Origin: CAXSBR01 sp964252015
GTDB lineage: Bacteria; Actinomycetota; Actinomycetes; Mycobacteriales; Jatrophihabitantaceae
Assembly: GCA_964252015.1 (NCBI GenBank)
Contig: CAXULW010000009.1
Location: 1 to 64,000 of the forward strand
DNA: 64,000 nucleotides
Direction of reading: 5' to 3'
Part shown: in pieces, positions 38,478-47,314 of the stretch
Layout of the letters: each line of letters opens with the position of its first letter
Numbering within the stretch: position 1 is the stretch's first letter
Notes under the pieces: model-generated
What the model was told of the DNA's origin: nothing
What the model saw: the letters and a program-made list of their open reading frames with translations, nothing else
Databases searched by the model: none
Program-made: the position numbers and the translations under genes

Positions 38478-40721
38478 ATGGGGGAATGCGTGCCCATGCC
38501 CGCGCCTCGATGGGGTCTCGGTCTGCGCATCGCCAGTTGGACGGTGCTGGTTACCGGTCTCGGCTTCTTCGTCGCTGCCCCGCCGGCGGACTCGGTCACG
38601 AATCAGGCGTTGGAGACGGCGGTCATGGGGGTGTTCTTCCTCCTGCTCCTGGTCCGCCTCGGCCGGGCCGCTTTTCGGCAACGGTCACGACGGACCGCTC
38701 TACTGCTCCTGCTGATCGGCGTCCTGCTGTGGGCGGCCGGATCCGCCGAAATAAACGGCGCCGGCCAACCCGACGCGACCAAATTCCCGGCCCCCGGTGA
38801 GTTTCTCTTCCTGACGTCCTACGCCGGCATCGCCGGCTACCTCATCCTGGACGTGGCCAAACAAGTGACCACCGCGGCCGCGACGTGGCTGGAGACCATC
38901 GTCATCTGTGGCGGTTCGGTGTGCCTGGCCGGCAGCCTTCTGATCACGCCCGCAGCCGACCAACTCGGGCGCGAAGACCTACGCCTGCTGCTGGCCCTGC
39001 TTTACCCGCTGATCGACATCATCCTTCTCCTGGTGGTCGTCGCCCAGGTCGTGCTCCGCGCCCGCGGACGCCTGGTCGACAACGTCGGCCTGACCGCCGG
39101 CTTCGCGATGCTGGCCCTCGCCGACTCGGTGTTCCTGTGGCATCTCGACGCGGTCACCTACGAATACAGCTTCGTCAGCATCGCCGCGTGGGGCTTCGGG
39201 TTCGCGCTCATCGCGGACAACGCGTGCAAGCCGCGGCCCCGCCACGCGGATCCGCAGTCGGCCCGCGGGCTGACCGCCCTCGTCGTGCTCGCCGGCCTGA
39301 CCGCCGGGTTCGTCCTGGCCTTCCAGGCAGACGGCACGATTCGCGACTACCTGGTGTGGCCGGCGTTGGGCACGCTGTGTGCCGCCGGCGCTCGACTCGG
39401 CCTGGCCCTGCGGGCGGCGCAACGGACCGCGGAGGCCATCGAGCTGTCGTTGAGCGACGACCTCACCGTGCTGCCGAACCGCCGGGCCGTGCTGGCCCTG
39501 CTCGACACCCGGCTGGCTACCGACGCCCCGGTCAGCCTGATGATCCTCGATCTCGACGGCTTCAAGGAGATCAACGACACTCTCGGCCACGGCGCCGGTG
39601 ACGCCGTGCTGCGCGCGGTTGCGGGCCGGATGCGTGAGGCCGTCGACGCCAAGGTGATGATCGCGCGTTTGGGCGGCGACGAGTTCGCGGCCTTGGTACT
39701 CGGCCAGGACGAGGACTACCTCATGCAGGTCGCCAACGAGATGCTCGAGGCGGTGCGCGTACCACAGATCATCGATGGCATCACGTTGTCCACCAGCGCC
39801 TCCATCGGCATCACCGTCCGCCAGCCGAGTGACACGCTCAGCAGTGAACTCCTGCGCCGAGCCGATGTGGCCATGTACGACGCCAAGCACCGTCGGGCCG
39901 GGATCACCCTGTACGACGTGCGCGACGACGACTTCTCCCGCGACAAACTTCGCCTCGCCGACGAGCTACGCCTGGCGATCGTCAAGCAGCAACTGGTGCT
40001 CTTCTACCAGCCCCAGATTGACGCCGCGTCGGGGCAGGTGTGCGGATTGGAGGCGTTGGTGCGATGGCTCCATCCGGTGCACGGCCTGCTGAGCCCGGAG
40101 GCCTTTCTTCCGGTCGCGCGTCGGGTCGGGCTGATGCAGTCGATGTCCGATGAGATCGGGCGCATCGCCGTCGCCGATCTGGTGCGGTGGCAGAAGATGG
40201 ATCTGCGGCCGCGTCTGGCCATCAATTGCGCCCCGCCCGAGCTCATGAGCGGGATCTTCCTGCCCCGTCTCAAGGCCATCCTGGCTGAGGGCAACGTATC
40301 GCCGGAGCAAATCGTCATCGAAGTGACCGAAGATTCGTTCTTGTCTGAGCCGGAACGGGCCCGCGTCCTTCTGCTCGACGTTCGCCGGGACGGCTTCCAG
40401 GTTTCCATCGACGACTACGGCACCGGCTTCTCGTCACTGTCGTACTTACGTGACCTCCCGGTGCAGGAGCTGAAGATCGACCGGTCGTTCGTGTCCTTGA
40501 TGCTGACCGACCCCCGCAGCCGGATGATCATCGCTTCCACGTTTCAGATGGCCGCCGCGCTGGGCCTGCGAACGGTGGCCGAAGGGGTCGAGGACGCGCA
40601 GACTGCCGCCGCCCTGATCAACCTGGGCGCCGACGTACTCCAGGGCTACCACCTGGGCCGACCGATGCCACCGGACGAGATCGAGCCCTGGCTTCGCGAG
40701 CACGCCTACGCGGTGATCTGA
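38478..40721 (+). CDS. Membrane-bound GGDEF-EAL cyclic-di-GMP enzyme (2 of 3)
   Basis: The 747-residue protein has about nine membrane segments in residues 10-310. A GGDEF domain (LGGDEFAAL at about 398, and LDGFKEINDTLGHGAGD) and an EAL domain (LEALVRW at about 523, IEVTED, SIDDYGTGFSS, KIDRSF, VAEGVED) follow. The usual asparagine is kept in AINCAPPELM, with an unusual Pro-Pro after it. All catalytic signatures look intact. The ATG at 38478 or the one at 38496 could be the start; the latter has GGGGGA at fair spacing. Confidence 0.92.
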   Translation: MGECVPMPAPRWGLGLRIASWTVLVTGLGFFVAAPPADSVTNQALETAVMGVFFLLLLVRLGRAAFRQRSRRTALLLLLIGVLLWAAGSAEINGAGQPDATKFPAPGEFLFLTSYAGIAGYLILDVAKQVTTAAATWLETIVICGGSVCLAGSLLITPAADQLGREDLRLLLALLYPLIDIILLLVVVAQVVLRARGRLVDNVGLTAGFAMLALADSVFLWHLDAVTYEYSFVSIAAWGFGFALIADNACKPRPRHADPQSARGLTALVVLAGLTAGFVLAFQADGTIRDYLVWPALGTLCAAGARLGLALRAAQRTAEAIELSLSDDLTVLPNRRAVLALLDTRLATDAPVSLMILDLDGFKEINDTLGHGAGDAVLRAVAGRMREAVDAKVMIARLGGDEFAALVLGQDEDYLMQVANEMLEAVRVPQIIDGITLSTSASIGITVRQPSDTLSSELLRRADVAMYDAKHRRAGITLYDVRDDDFSRDKLRLADELRLAIVKQQLVLFYQPQIDAASGQVCGLEALVRWLHPVHGLLSPEAFLPVARRVGLMQSMSDEIGRIAVADLVRWQKMDLRPRLAINCAPPELMSGIFLPRLKAILAEGNVSPEQIVIEVTEDSFLSEPERARVLLLDVRRDGFQVSIDDYGTGFSSLSYLRDLPVQELKIDRSFVSLMLTDPRSRMIIASTFQMAAALGLRTVAEGVEDAQTAAALINLGADVLQGYHLGRPMPPDEIEPWLREHAYAVI

Positions 40722-40763
40722 CCGCCATACCCCGCCACCTCAACTGGCCCGGGCGGGCCCCGG

Positions 40764-41534
40764 CTAGGCGCTCAGCGGCGACCGGTACGGCGGTCCTGCA
40801 GCGACGGCAGCACGGTCAGGGGTCGGCGGAACGAAGTCGACCGCGGGCGCCAAACCGCGCGGCTTGAGCACGAAATCCGCGGCATCCGGCAGCGCAATCG
40901 CCTCCAGACCGATTCCGCGGTTGATCATCCGATACGCATCCGGGTTGAGCTGGCGCTGGACCTTCAACAGGCGCGGGACGTCCGCCCAGATCGGCACGCT
41001 GGCCGTCGAGCCGAGGTAGGGCGCAGCCATCGTGCCCGGGAGCACGTACCCCTCGAGGTTCAGCATGCTCAGCAGTCGACGGGCCCGCGCATCGATGATC
41101 ATGACGACCCACCGGAACCCGTTCGCTCTCATCGCAGCGACGATGCCGTGATAGAGGGCGGCCGCAAGCAGCCCCGCGCCTGCTGTCCCGCGACGAGCAG
41201 CCAGGGTGGCGATGTCCAGCGTGCGCACGGGAGACATCCCGGCCACCCGAGCGGAACGGTTCGCGTCAACGAACCAGGGTTCGCCCTCGACGTCGACCAG
41301 GCTCTTCAGCCCGACGGGGTTCGGCAGGATGAGCCGGCAGCTGGCCACGGCGTCGCCCATGGGCTCCAGCACGGAGATGAACACGGACGCGTCGTCGTAG
41401 CGCTCGTACTCGTCGCGCCACTGCCCGGCCGTGTTCCCGTAGGCCTCGAGGAAGACGGCGGCCTCGCACGCCTTGGTGGCCGCCAGAATCTCACCGACCG
41501 GATCGAAGTGCATCGAGAACTGCTTGTCCGGCAA
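40764..41534 (-). CDS. LuxI/GNAT-like N-acyltransferase of unknown product
   Basis: The 256-residue protein shows a layout like autoinducer synthases. WRDEYERYDDASVFISVLEP resembles the LuxI DxYD region, and AVASCRLILPNP resembles the cRLLPT motif carrying the conserved arginine. A second half with LDIATLAARRG and a GNAT-like ALYHGIVAAMRANG helix follows. A Pro/Ala-rich tail of about 45 residues is not part of the fold. It could make an acyl-homoserine-lactone-like or acyl-amino-acid signal, but could equally be an unrelated GNAT enzyme. TTG at 41534 has GAGGGAG upstream; ATG at 41513 is an alternative. Confidence 0.55.
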   Translation of the reverse strand: MPDKQFSMHFDPVGEILAATKACEAAVFLEAYGNTAGQWRDEYERYDDASVFISVLEPMGDAVASCRLILPNPVGLKSLVDVEGEPWFVDANRSARVAGMSPVRTLDIATLAARRGTAGAGLLAAALYHGIVAAMRANGFRWVVMIIDARARRLLSMLNLEGYVLPGTMAAPYLGSTASVPIWADVPRLLKVQRQLNPDAYRMINRGIGLEAIALPDAADFVLKPRGLAPAVDFVPPTPDRAAVAAGPPYRSPLSA

Positions 41535-41585
41535 GGCAAAAGCTCCCTCGGGGTTGTTCTACTCAGCCCCGAGATCGAGGCCACG

Positions 41586-41885
41586 TTACCGCGACGAGCC
41601 CGCCATGGCGATTCCGCGCTCACGCTGGCGAGCGAGGCGCTCGGCGGTGTTCGTGCCGCCGGCCCAGACGCCCGACGGGTTGCCCACAGCCAGTGCCCAC
41701 TCGAAACACTCAGCCAGGACCGGGCACACCGCACACCGGGCTTTGGCCTCAAGTTCGCGTTGCCCGCCCGCGGGCTCATTGCGCCGGGCGAAGAACACAT
41801 CGGCGCCGTCCCGGGCACAAACGCCCTCGTCCTGCCAGCTGAGTTCGTCCATGGACAGTGCCGCCACGAGGGTCGCTGTGGACAT
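41586..41885 (-). CDS. WhiB-family [4Fe-4S] transcriptional regulator
   Basis: The 99-residue protein has the four cluster cysteines (GVCARDG; RCAVCPVLAEC), the turn motif GVWAGGT and a basic C-terminal segment (RLARQRERG). Wbl proteins bind the primary sigma factor and tune transcription in development and stress, and are found in actinobacteria and their phages. Its upstream region contains a hairpin that could sit in the leader. Which Wbl class it belongs to cannot be decided by eye. Confidence 0.94.
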   Translation of the reverse strand: MSTATLVAALSMDELSWQDEGVCARDGADVFFARRNEPAGGQRELEAKARCAVCPVLAECFEWALAVGNPSGVWAGGTNTAERLARQRERGIAMAGSSR

Positions 41886-41956
41886 CGATTCACCTTTTTC
41901 ACTGCCCCGTGTTTCCTACGAACACAGGTAGGACAGTGCCGCCGGCCGGGCGTGAC

Positions 41957-41990
41957 GCGGATTTGGAAGTTTCTTTTTTTCCAATCCGCG
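41957..41990 (-). terminator. Terminator hairpin after the bldC-like gene
   Basis: CGCGGATTTGGAA (41957-41969) pairs with TTCCAATCCGCG (41979-41990) with one bulge around an A/T-rich loop. It starts 9 bp beyond the bldC-like stop on the minus strand. Confidence 0.65.
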
Positions 41991-41998
41991 CGGGTGAG

Positions 41999-42235
41999 TT
42001 ACTCCGATGCTTCGCTCGGCTGCTCGGCGCCGTCGGATTCCCGCAGGTAGGCGCCGTACAGCTCGCGGACCTGTTCGGCCAGAAAGCGCCGGTTTCCGCC
42101 GAGGGTCTTGACCGAGTCCAAGTGGCCTTCGTCGGCCCACCGGCTGGCTGTCTTCGCTGTCACGCCGAATAGACGGCCCACTTCGGCCGGAGTCATGAGT
42201 TCGTGCCCGCCGGAGGCGGGCTTGGCGCGGGTCAT
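41999..42235 (-). CDS. bldC: BldC-like MerR-type helix-turn-helix regulator
   Basis: The 78-residue protein is almost all one winged-HTH domain: LMTPAEVGRLFGVTAKTASRWADEGHLDSVKTLGGNRRF matches BldC of Streptomyces in order and spacing. That includes the LTPAEV helix, the KT(A/V)(S/T)RWA recognition helix and the TLGG(N/H)RR wing. BldC binds DNA cooperatively to time development. A GAGGAGC site precedes the ATG by 5 nt. The wing has Asn where BldC has His, and the C-terminal tail is longer and acidic. Confidence 0.85.
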   Translation of the reverse strand: MTRAKPASGGHELMTPAEVGRLFGVTAKTASRWADEGHLDSVKTLGGNRRFLAEQVRELYGAYLRESDGAEQPSEASE

Positions 42236-42447
42236 CTAAAGCTCCTCTATCCCCCGCTATCGACGTCGACAGCTCGTCCATGGCGTCTTGCGTAGTGAAA
42301 TACCAACGCGTAGTGCAATCGGCCGCTCTCTCGGCGGAATGAGAGCTGCCCAGGTCCGGAGCACATTTTCTTTACTTACCCCTCGGCCCGGTCGATTGAA
42401 AAGAGGCGGGATCCGACAACGGGCCGGACCATTCACGATTGGTGCGT

Positions 42448-44892
42448 ATGACGATCGAGAAGGCGACGATCGAGACGGCGACGATCGAGGCGGCGACGAT
42501 CGAGGCGGGGTCGACCGGCCCGGACCGACCGGTTCGGACCGTTCGCCGGGCTCGGTCCGCCCGCGCGCCTCTGCTCGCCGCGGGCGCTGCCGCCGCCGCT
42601 CTGCTCGTGTTCGCGTACGTCCTGGTCGTCCGGCCGGGCGGTGCGACCGGCGTCGCCCGCTTCGACAACCTCGGACAGCTCGCGGCCGCCGGAGCCGCCG
42701 CGGTGGCCGCAGGCGCGGCCGCCCGCCGCGCAACCGGCCGGCTGCGCCTGTCGTGGTTGGCGATCGCCCTTGGCGCCGCCGGGTGGACGTTCGGCCAGGT
42801 CATCTGGTGCTACTACGAGCTGTTGGCCGACCACGAAACCCCGTTTCCGTCTGCGGCGGACGTCGGCTACCTGCTGTTCCCCGTCGGTGCTGCCATCGGC
42901 CTGGTGCTGTTTCCCTCGATCGGGGACGTCAGCACCCGGCGCCGGTGGGTCCTTGACGGCGCGATCATCGCGTCCGCGCTGATCACCGTGTCGTGGTCGA
43001 CCACGCTCGGCGCGGTGGCCGATGCGGGCGGAGACGGCCCGCTGGCCTTCGCGGTGTCCGTCGCGTACCCGGTGGGCGACATCGTGATCCTGAGCACGGC
43101 GATTTTGGCGCTGTGCCGGCCCCGGGTCCACCCGGCCCAACTGGTGTTGCTGAGCTGCGGGATGGCGGCGATGTCGGTGGCCGACTCCAGCTTCGCCTAC
43201 CTGGTCGCCACCGAGCGCTACCACACCGGGAGCCTGTCCGACATCGGCTGGGTGGGCGCGTTCCTGCTGCTCGCCGTCGCCGGGACCGCTGCCAGCCCGG
43301 GAACGGACCGCCCGCCCGACGAGGCGCGGAACGAACGCCCGCGGGCCGGCGAGAGACCGGCGCCGGCAACGATGCTGCCCTACGTTCCGGTGCTGGTCGC
43401 GGCCGGCATTCTGAGCATCCGTCACCTCCTTGGTCATTCCATGGCCGACGTGGAGTTCGCCGGGTTCTCCATCTCCCTGGCCCTGGTGCTGCTGCGTCAG
43501 TACTCCACGGTCCGCGAGAATCGCGCCCTGCTCGCCGTGGTCGCCGTGCGGGAGGCCCAGCTGCACCGCCAGGCGTTCTACGACCAACTGACCGGCCTGG
43601 CCAATCGAGCGCTGTTCATCAACCGAGCCGAGCACGCGCTGGATCTGCACCGCCGCGACCTTCGCCCGGTGGCCGTTCTCTTCTGCGATCTGGACGACTT
43701 CAAGACCGTCAACGACTCGATGGGACATGGCGCCGGTGACGAGGTGCTGGTCCAGGTGGCCGATCGGCTGCGCGGAGCGCTCCGCCCAGGTGACACCCTG
43801 GCCCGACTCGGTGGGGACGAGTTCGCCGTCCTGCTCGAAGACGGCGCGGACCCGGCTGCCGTCGGGTCGAGGCTGGTTGAGGCCCTGGACCAGCCGTTCA
43901 CGGTGACTGACGTGCAACTGGCGGTCCGGGTCAGCGTAGGGCTGACCGAACTGTTGCCCGAGGAACCGACGCCGAGCCTCGACAACCTGCTGGGCCACGC
44001 CGACATCGCGATGTACGCGGCCAAACGGTCCGGCAAAGGCCGGCTGGCCCGCTACGACCGATCGATGGCCTCGCCGTACGCCGACGACCTCATCCTGCGT
44101 GACCCGCTCGTCGCGGCCGTCGCCGACCACCGCATCGGCGCCGCCTACCAGCCGATAGTCCGCATCGACTCGGGTGACATCGTCGGGCTGGAGGCCCTGG
44201 CCCGCTGGAGTCACGAGGGGGTGGCCGTGTCCCCGACCGACTTCATCCCGCTGGCCGGCCGATCCGGTCAACTCGAAGCCCTGACCAGTCTCATGCTCGG
44301 GCGGGCCTGCGCCGAGTTGGCGGGGTGGAACCATCACCTAGGTCACCAGAACCTCGGGCTGGCCGTGAACATCCCGCCCGTCCTGGCCGCCGATTCGACG
44401 TTCCCGGCGCGCGTGGCCGCCGTGCTGACCCGCCACGGTCTGCGGCCCGGCCAACTGGTCCTGGAAATCACCGAGGAGGCCCTGCTCAGCGATCTCGGCG
44501 CGGCCCGGCGGGTGGCCACCCGTCTGCATGACCTCGGCGTCCGGCTCTGCCTGGACGACTTCGGTACCGGTTACTCGTCGTTGCTGCACCTGCAGCAGAT
44601 ACCGCTGGACACGCTCAAGATCGACCGCGGCTTCGTAGCCGACATAGACACTGACCTGGCCGCGCGGCGGCTCATCGAGGGCATCGTGTCGCTGGCCGCC
44701 GGCCTCGGTCTCGACGTGGTGGCCGAGGGGGTCGAGCGGGTGACGCAAGCCGACATCCTGCGCCACCTCGGCTGTCGGTACGCCCAGGGCTACCTCTACG
44801 CCAGACCGACGGCGCCCGAGCACGTGCCTGAACTGTTCGGCGCGCTGGGCAAACCCGAACGGCCCGTTGGATCGATTCACAGCGTCGGATAG
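42448..44892 (+). CDS. Membrane-bound GGDEF-EAL cyclic-di-GMP enzyme (3 of 3)
   Basis: The 814-residue protein starts with a short repeat (four TIExA units), then about nine membrane segments (about 40-300). GGDEF (LGGDEFAVL at about 454) and EAL (LEALARW at about 581, LEITEEAL, CLDDFGTGYSS, KIDRGF, VAEGVERV) domains follow, with signatures intact. The substrate-loop asparagine is kept in LAVNIPPVLA. It is divergent from the bldC-like gene across 212 bp. I used the ATG at 42448; a GTG and a TTG lie just upstream. Confidence 0.92.
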   Translation: MTIEKATIETATIEAATIEAGSTGPDRPVRTVRRARSARAPLLAAGAAAAALLVFAYVLVVRPGGATGVARFDNLGQLAAAGAAAVAAGAAARRATGRLRLSWLAIALGAAGWTFGQVIWCYYELLADHETPFPSAADVGYLLFPVGAAIGLVLFPSIGDVSTRRRWVLDGAIIASALITVSWSTTLGAVADAGGDGPLAFAVSVAYPVGDIVILSTAILALCRPRVHPAQLVLLSCGMAAMSVADSSFAYLVATERYHTGSLSDIGWVGAFLLLAVAGTAASPGTDRPPDEARNERPRAGERPAPATMLPYVPVLVAAGILSIRHLLGHSMADVEFAGFSISLALVLLRQYSTVRENRALLAVVAVREAQLHRQAFYDQLTGLANRALFINRAEHALDLHRRDLRPVAVLFCDLDDFKTVNDSMGHGAGDEVLVQVADRLRGALRPGDTLARLGGDEFAVLLEDGADPAAVGSRLVEALDQPFTVTDVQLAVRVSVGLTELLPEEPTPSLDNLLGHADIAMYAAKRSGKGRLARYDRSMASPYADDLILRDPLVAAVADHRIGAAYQPIVRIDSGDIVGLEALARWSHEGVAVSPTDFIPLAGRSGQLEALTSLMLGRACAELAGWNHHLGHQNLGLAVNIPPVLAADSTFPARVAAVLTRHGLRPGQLVLEITEEALLSDLGAARRVATRLHDLGVRLCLDDFGTGYSSLLHLQQIPLDTLKIDRGFVADIDTDLAARRLIEGIVSLAAGLGLDVVAEGVERVTQADILRHLGCRYAQGYLYARPTAPEHVPELFGALGKPERPVGSIHSVG
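42451..42510 (+). repeat. Four tandem 15-bp units in the GGDEF-EAL 3 start region
   Basis: Four units built on ACGATCGAGRMGGCG follow the ATG directly and encode Thr-Ile-Glu-Xaa-Ala four times (last residue Gly in the final unit). Unit number could vary between strains without a frameshift. Confidence 0.9.
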
Positions 44893-45024
44893 CACCTCTA
44901 CCAGCGACGTTCGTCACAAGATCCCCCACTCGGAATCTCTCGGTAACGGCGATGGCTTTGACTGATAGATACCGCGGGTGTGAATCCCGTGCGCCGGTAG
45001 GAACACCTGGTAAGGAACCGCTCC

Positions 45025-46311
45025 GTGTTGTCTCTGGGCCCGGTCCGTCGGGCACTGCTCGCGTTGGCGGTCGGTGGCTTCGCCATCGGCACCGGCGAAT
45101 TCGTCATCCTCGGCCTGTTGCCGAACGTGGCCACCGATCTCGGGGTGACGATCCCGCAGGCTGGTCATCTGGTTTCGGCCTACGCGATCGGCGTCGTCGT
45201 GGGGGCCCCGGTGCTCACCGTCGCCTTGGTCCGGATGCCTCGTAAGGCCGTCCTGATCGGGCTCATGCTCGCCTTCGCCCTCGGCAATGTCGGCTCAGCT
45301 CTGGCCCCGACCTTCGACTGGGAGGTCGCGGCTCGGTTCGCCTCCGGCTTGCCGCACGGGGCCTTCTTCGGCGTCGGTGCGGTGGCGGCCGCCCAGATGG
45401 TCCAGTACGCCCGGCGCAGCGCGGCCATGGCGGTCATGTTCACCGGGCTCACGGTGGCCAACATCGTCGGAGTCCCGGTGACGACCCTGCTCGGCCAGCA
45501 CACCAGCTGGCGATTGGTGTTCGGCCTCATCGCCGTCATCGGACTGCTCGGAGCGGCCAGCATCGCGGTCTTCGTCCCCGGCGGGTTCCGGCACCCGTCC
45601 GACGCCGACGTCCCGGCGACCGGGCAGATGCTCCGCCGGGAGTTCAGTGCGTTCGCTCGGCCCGGCGTGTGGCTCGTCCTCGGTGGCGTCATGCTGGGCG
45701 GCGGCGGCATGTTCGCCACGTTCAGCTACATCAACCCGATGATGACGCACCTGGCCGGCTTTGCCCCGTCCAGCGTCACCCTCCTGCTCGTGCTGTTCGG
45801 GCTGGGCATGACCGCGGGCAACCTGGTCGGCGCCCGGCTGGCCGACCGCGCGCTGATGCCGACGCTGTACGGCGGGTTCCTGGCCCAGATCCTGATCACC
45901 GTCGTCTTCGTCTTCACGGCACACAGCAAGATCGGCGCTGCGATCACGATCTTTCTGTACCCGGCCGCCGCGCTGGCGACGCTGCCGTCGCTGCAGACCC
46001 GCATGATCACCCTGGCCGGCGGCGCGCCCAACCTGGCCGCCGCAGCGATCCAAGCCGCGTTCAACGTGGCCAACTCCCTCGGCGCCTGGCTGGGCGGGCT
46101 GGTCATCGCCGCCGGTCTCGGCTACGACGCGCCCAACGTCGTCGCGGTGGCGCTTACCGTGGTCGGGCTCGGGTTCGCGGTCACCTCCGGCCTGCTCGAC
46201 CGGCATCAGCGCCGGGCCGGCGTGGCCGACGTCGACCGGATGTCGATGGGCGACGATTCCGCCGCCTGGACCCAGGAGCGGGAACTCGCCGGAGCGGTCA
46301 CCTCGGCGTAA
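45025..46311 (+). CDS. DHA1-family MFS exporter (AraJ/chloramphenicol-efflux type)
   Basis: The 428-residue, 12-helix major facilitator opens with GGFAIGTGEFVILGLLPNVATDLGV, the helix 1 signature of the AraJ/CmlR/Cmx branch of DHA1. It has motif A variant LVRMPRKAVLIGLM in loop 2-3 and the helix 5 motif C-like LTVANIVGVPVTTLLGQ. It is predicted to export drugs or sugars; the substrate is unknown. The start is a GTG behind TAAGGAA. No regulator is adjacent. Confidence 0.9.
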   Translation: MLSLGPVRRALLALAVGGFAIGTGEFVILGLLPNVATDLGVTIPQAGHLVSAYAIGVVVGAPVLTVALVRMPRKAVLIGLMLAFALGNVGSALAPTFDWEVAARFASGLPHGAFFGVGAVAAAQMVQYARRSAAMAVMFTGLTVANIVGVPVTTLLGQHTSWRLVFGLIAVIGLLGAASIAVFVPGGFRHPSDADVPATGQMLRREFSAFARPGVWLVLGGVMLGGGGMFATFSYINPMMTHLAGFAPSSVTLLLVLFGLGMTAGNLVGARLADRALMPTLYGGFLAQILITVVFVFTAHSKIGAAITIFLYPAAALATLPSLQTRMITLAGGAPNLAAAAIQAAFNVANSLGAWLGGLVIAAGLGYDAPNVVAVALTVVGLGFAVTSGLLDRHQRRAGVADVDRMSMGDDSAAWTQERELAGAVTSA

Positions 46312-46388
46312 CCAGAGCGGGTGATGGCCGGGATAAGGTCGGTCCCGGAGGCGATCACATGGGGCTGGGCATCGCCCACCGACCCGGT

Positions 46389-46434
46389 TTGTGGTGGGTA
46401 CTGACCCACCTACCTGGGTCAGTTGCCACCACAA
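46389..46434. terminator. Bidirectional terminator hairpin
   Basis: Two 20-nt arms (46389-46408 and 46415-46434) pair with two mismatches around the 6-nt loop CCTACC. They contain TTGTGGTGG and CCACCACAA at the outer ends. The hairpin separates the converging MFS and DUF2470 genes. Confidence 0.85.
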
Positions 46435-46441
46435 GCGCGGG

Positions 46442-47245
46442 TTAACTCGGCGCGGCGGCCACGTAGTGCTGCAGGCGATCGGCCAGGTCGGGTACGTCTC
46501 GGACCGGCTCGGGGAATCGGAAACGCTCGTTGTTGCCGCCGTCACGGCCGACCCACCGCAGACCGAACCCGTTACGGCACAGGTGAATCAGCTGGGCGCC
46601 GAGTACATCCGTAGCCGGGACGTCGGCGCAGAATGCGGCCAAGGCACGGACATCGTCTGCGTGCTCGGTGTTCAAGTGCGGGATCATCCGGAGAATCTCG
46701 ACCATGACCCGATCCGGTTCGGCCAGCGCGTACACGTCCAGTGGGATGGGCCGCCGCGTCCGCGTGGTGACCGTGAGCTCGTCGTACGGGCAGGAGACCA
46801 GGACGCGTTCGACCGTGAGGGCCACGGCCACGCGATCGTCGGCGTCGTCAACCTGGCCGGGTATGACTTCCGCGCGGGGCTGGGCCGGCGAGGTTGACCA
46901 CCGCCGGCCTACGCCCAACCGCCCGACCAGGGTGACGCCGACCCCGAACTCGGGATCGGCATCGATGAGCAGGGCCGCGTGCCCTCGGCGTTGCGCCGCT
47001 TCGACCACGAGACCGTGACGCGGAACCAGCAGCATCGCCTCGCCGCCGTCGTCGAACACGGCCACCAACGCTTCCGGACGCGCTCGTTTCCCGTCGGCCA
47101 CGACGAGGCGACCGCTCGCGGCCGCATACAAGGTGGTGCGGGCGCGGCGGGCCAGAGCCACCTCGTCCGTGGCTGCGCCGGCAACCAGCGCGGCGGAGGC
47201 CCGGCCGGTCATCCCCGGGCAGAAACTCGGTAGCAAGGCGCTCAC
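46442..47245 (-). CDS. DUF2470 / PNPOx-like protein, probable iron-regulated heme-related protein
   Basis: The 267-residue protein has an N-terminal split-barrel-like part (about 25-165: RLVVADGKRARPEALVAVFDDGGEAMLLVP). A C-terminal DUF2470 domain (about 185-265) follows, marked by LNTEHADDVRALAAFCADV. This pairing is seen in HugZ-type heme-degrading and related proteins. Two overlapping DtxR/IdeR-like boxes lie 11-44 bp upstream, which fits repression by iron. The start is a GTG at 47245. A heme-iron release role is inferred; the exact reaction is not shown. Confidence 0.78.
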   Translation of the reverse strand: MSALLPSFCPGMTGRASAALVAGAATDEVALARRARTTLYAAASGRLVVADGKRARPEALVAVFDDGGEAMLLVPRHGLVVEAAQRRGHAALLIDADPEFGVGVTLVGRLGVGRRWSTSPAQPRAEVIPGQVDDADDRVAVALTVERVLVSCPYDELTVTTRTRRPIPLDVYALAEPDRVMVEILRMIPHLNTEHADDVRALAAFCADVPATDVLGAQLIHLCRNGFGLRWVGRDGGNNERFRFPEPVRDVPDLADRLQHYVAAAPS

Positions 47246-47255
47246 CTCCCCTCAG

Positions 47256-47289
47256 TTAGGCGAGCCTAACTTAGGCCGTCCTAACCTGG
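47256..47289 (-). promoter_or_regulatory. Two overlapping DtxR/IdeR-type iron boxes
   Basis: TTAGGCGAGCCTAACTTAG (47256-47274) matches 15 of 19 positions of the IdeR/DtxR consensus TTAGGTTAGCCTAACCTAA. A second, weaker copy (TTAGGCCGTCCTAACCTGG, 47271-47289, 13 of 19) is offset by 15 bp. They lie immediately before the DUF2470 gene start. Confidence 0.85.
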
Positions 47290-47314
47290 CAACCGAGCCC
47301 TGTTACGGTGTCGG

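Noticed and set aside
42236..42447. WhiG/FliA promoter between the bldC-like and GGDEF-EAL 3 genes
   Set aside because: GCCGATT and TAAA strings occur there but not at the required spacing, so chance is the simpler explanation.
42433..44337. Minus-strand open frame of 634 codons opposite GGDEF-EAL 3
   Set aside because: It is an antisense shadow. The plus strand has intact GGDEF and EAL motifs.
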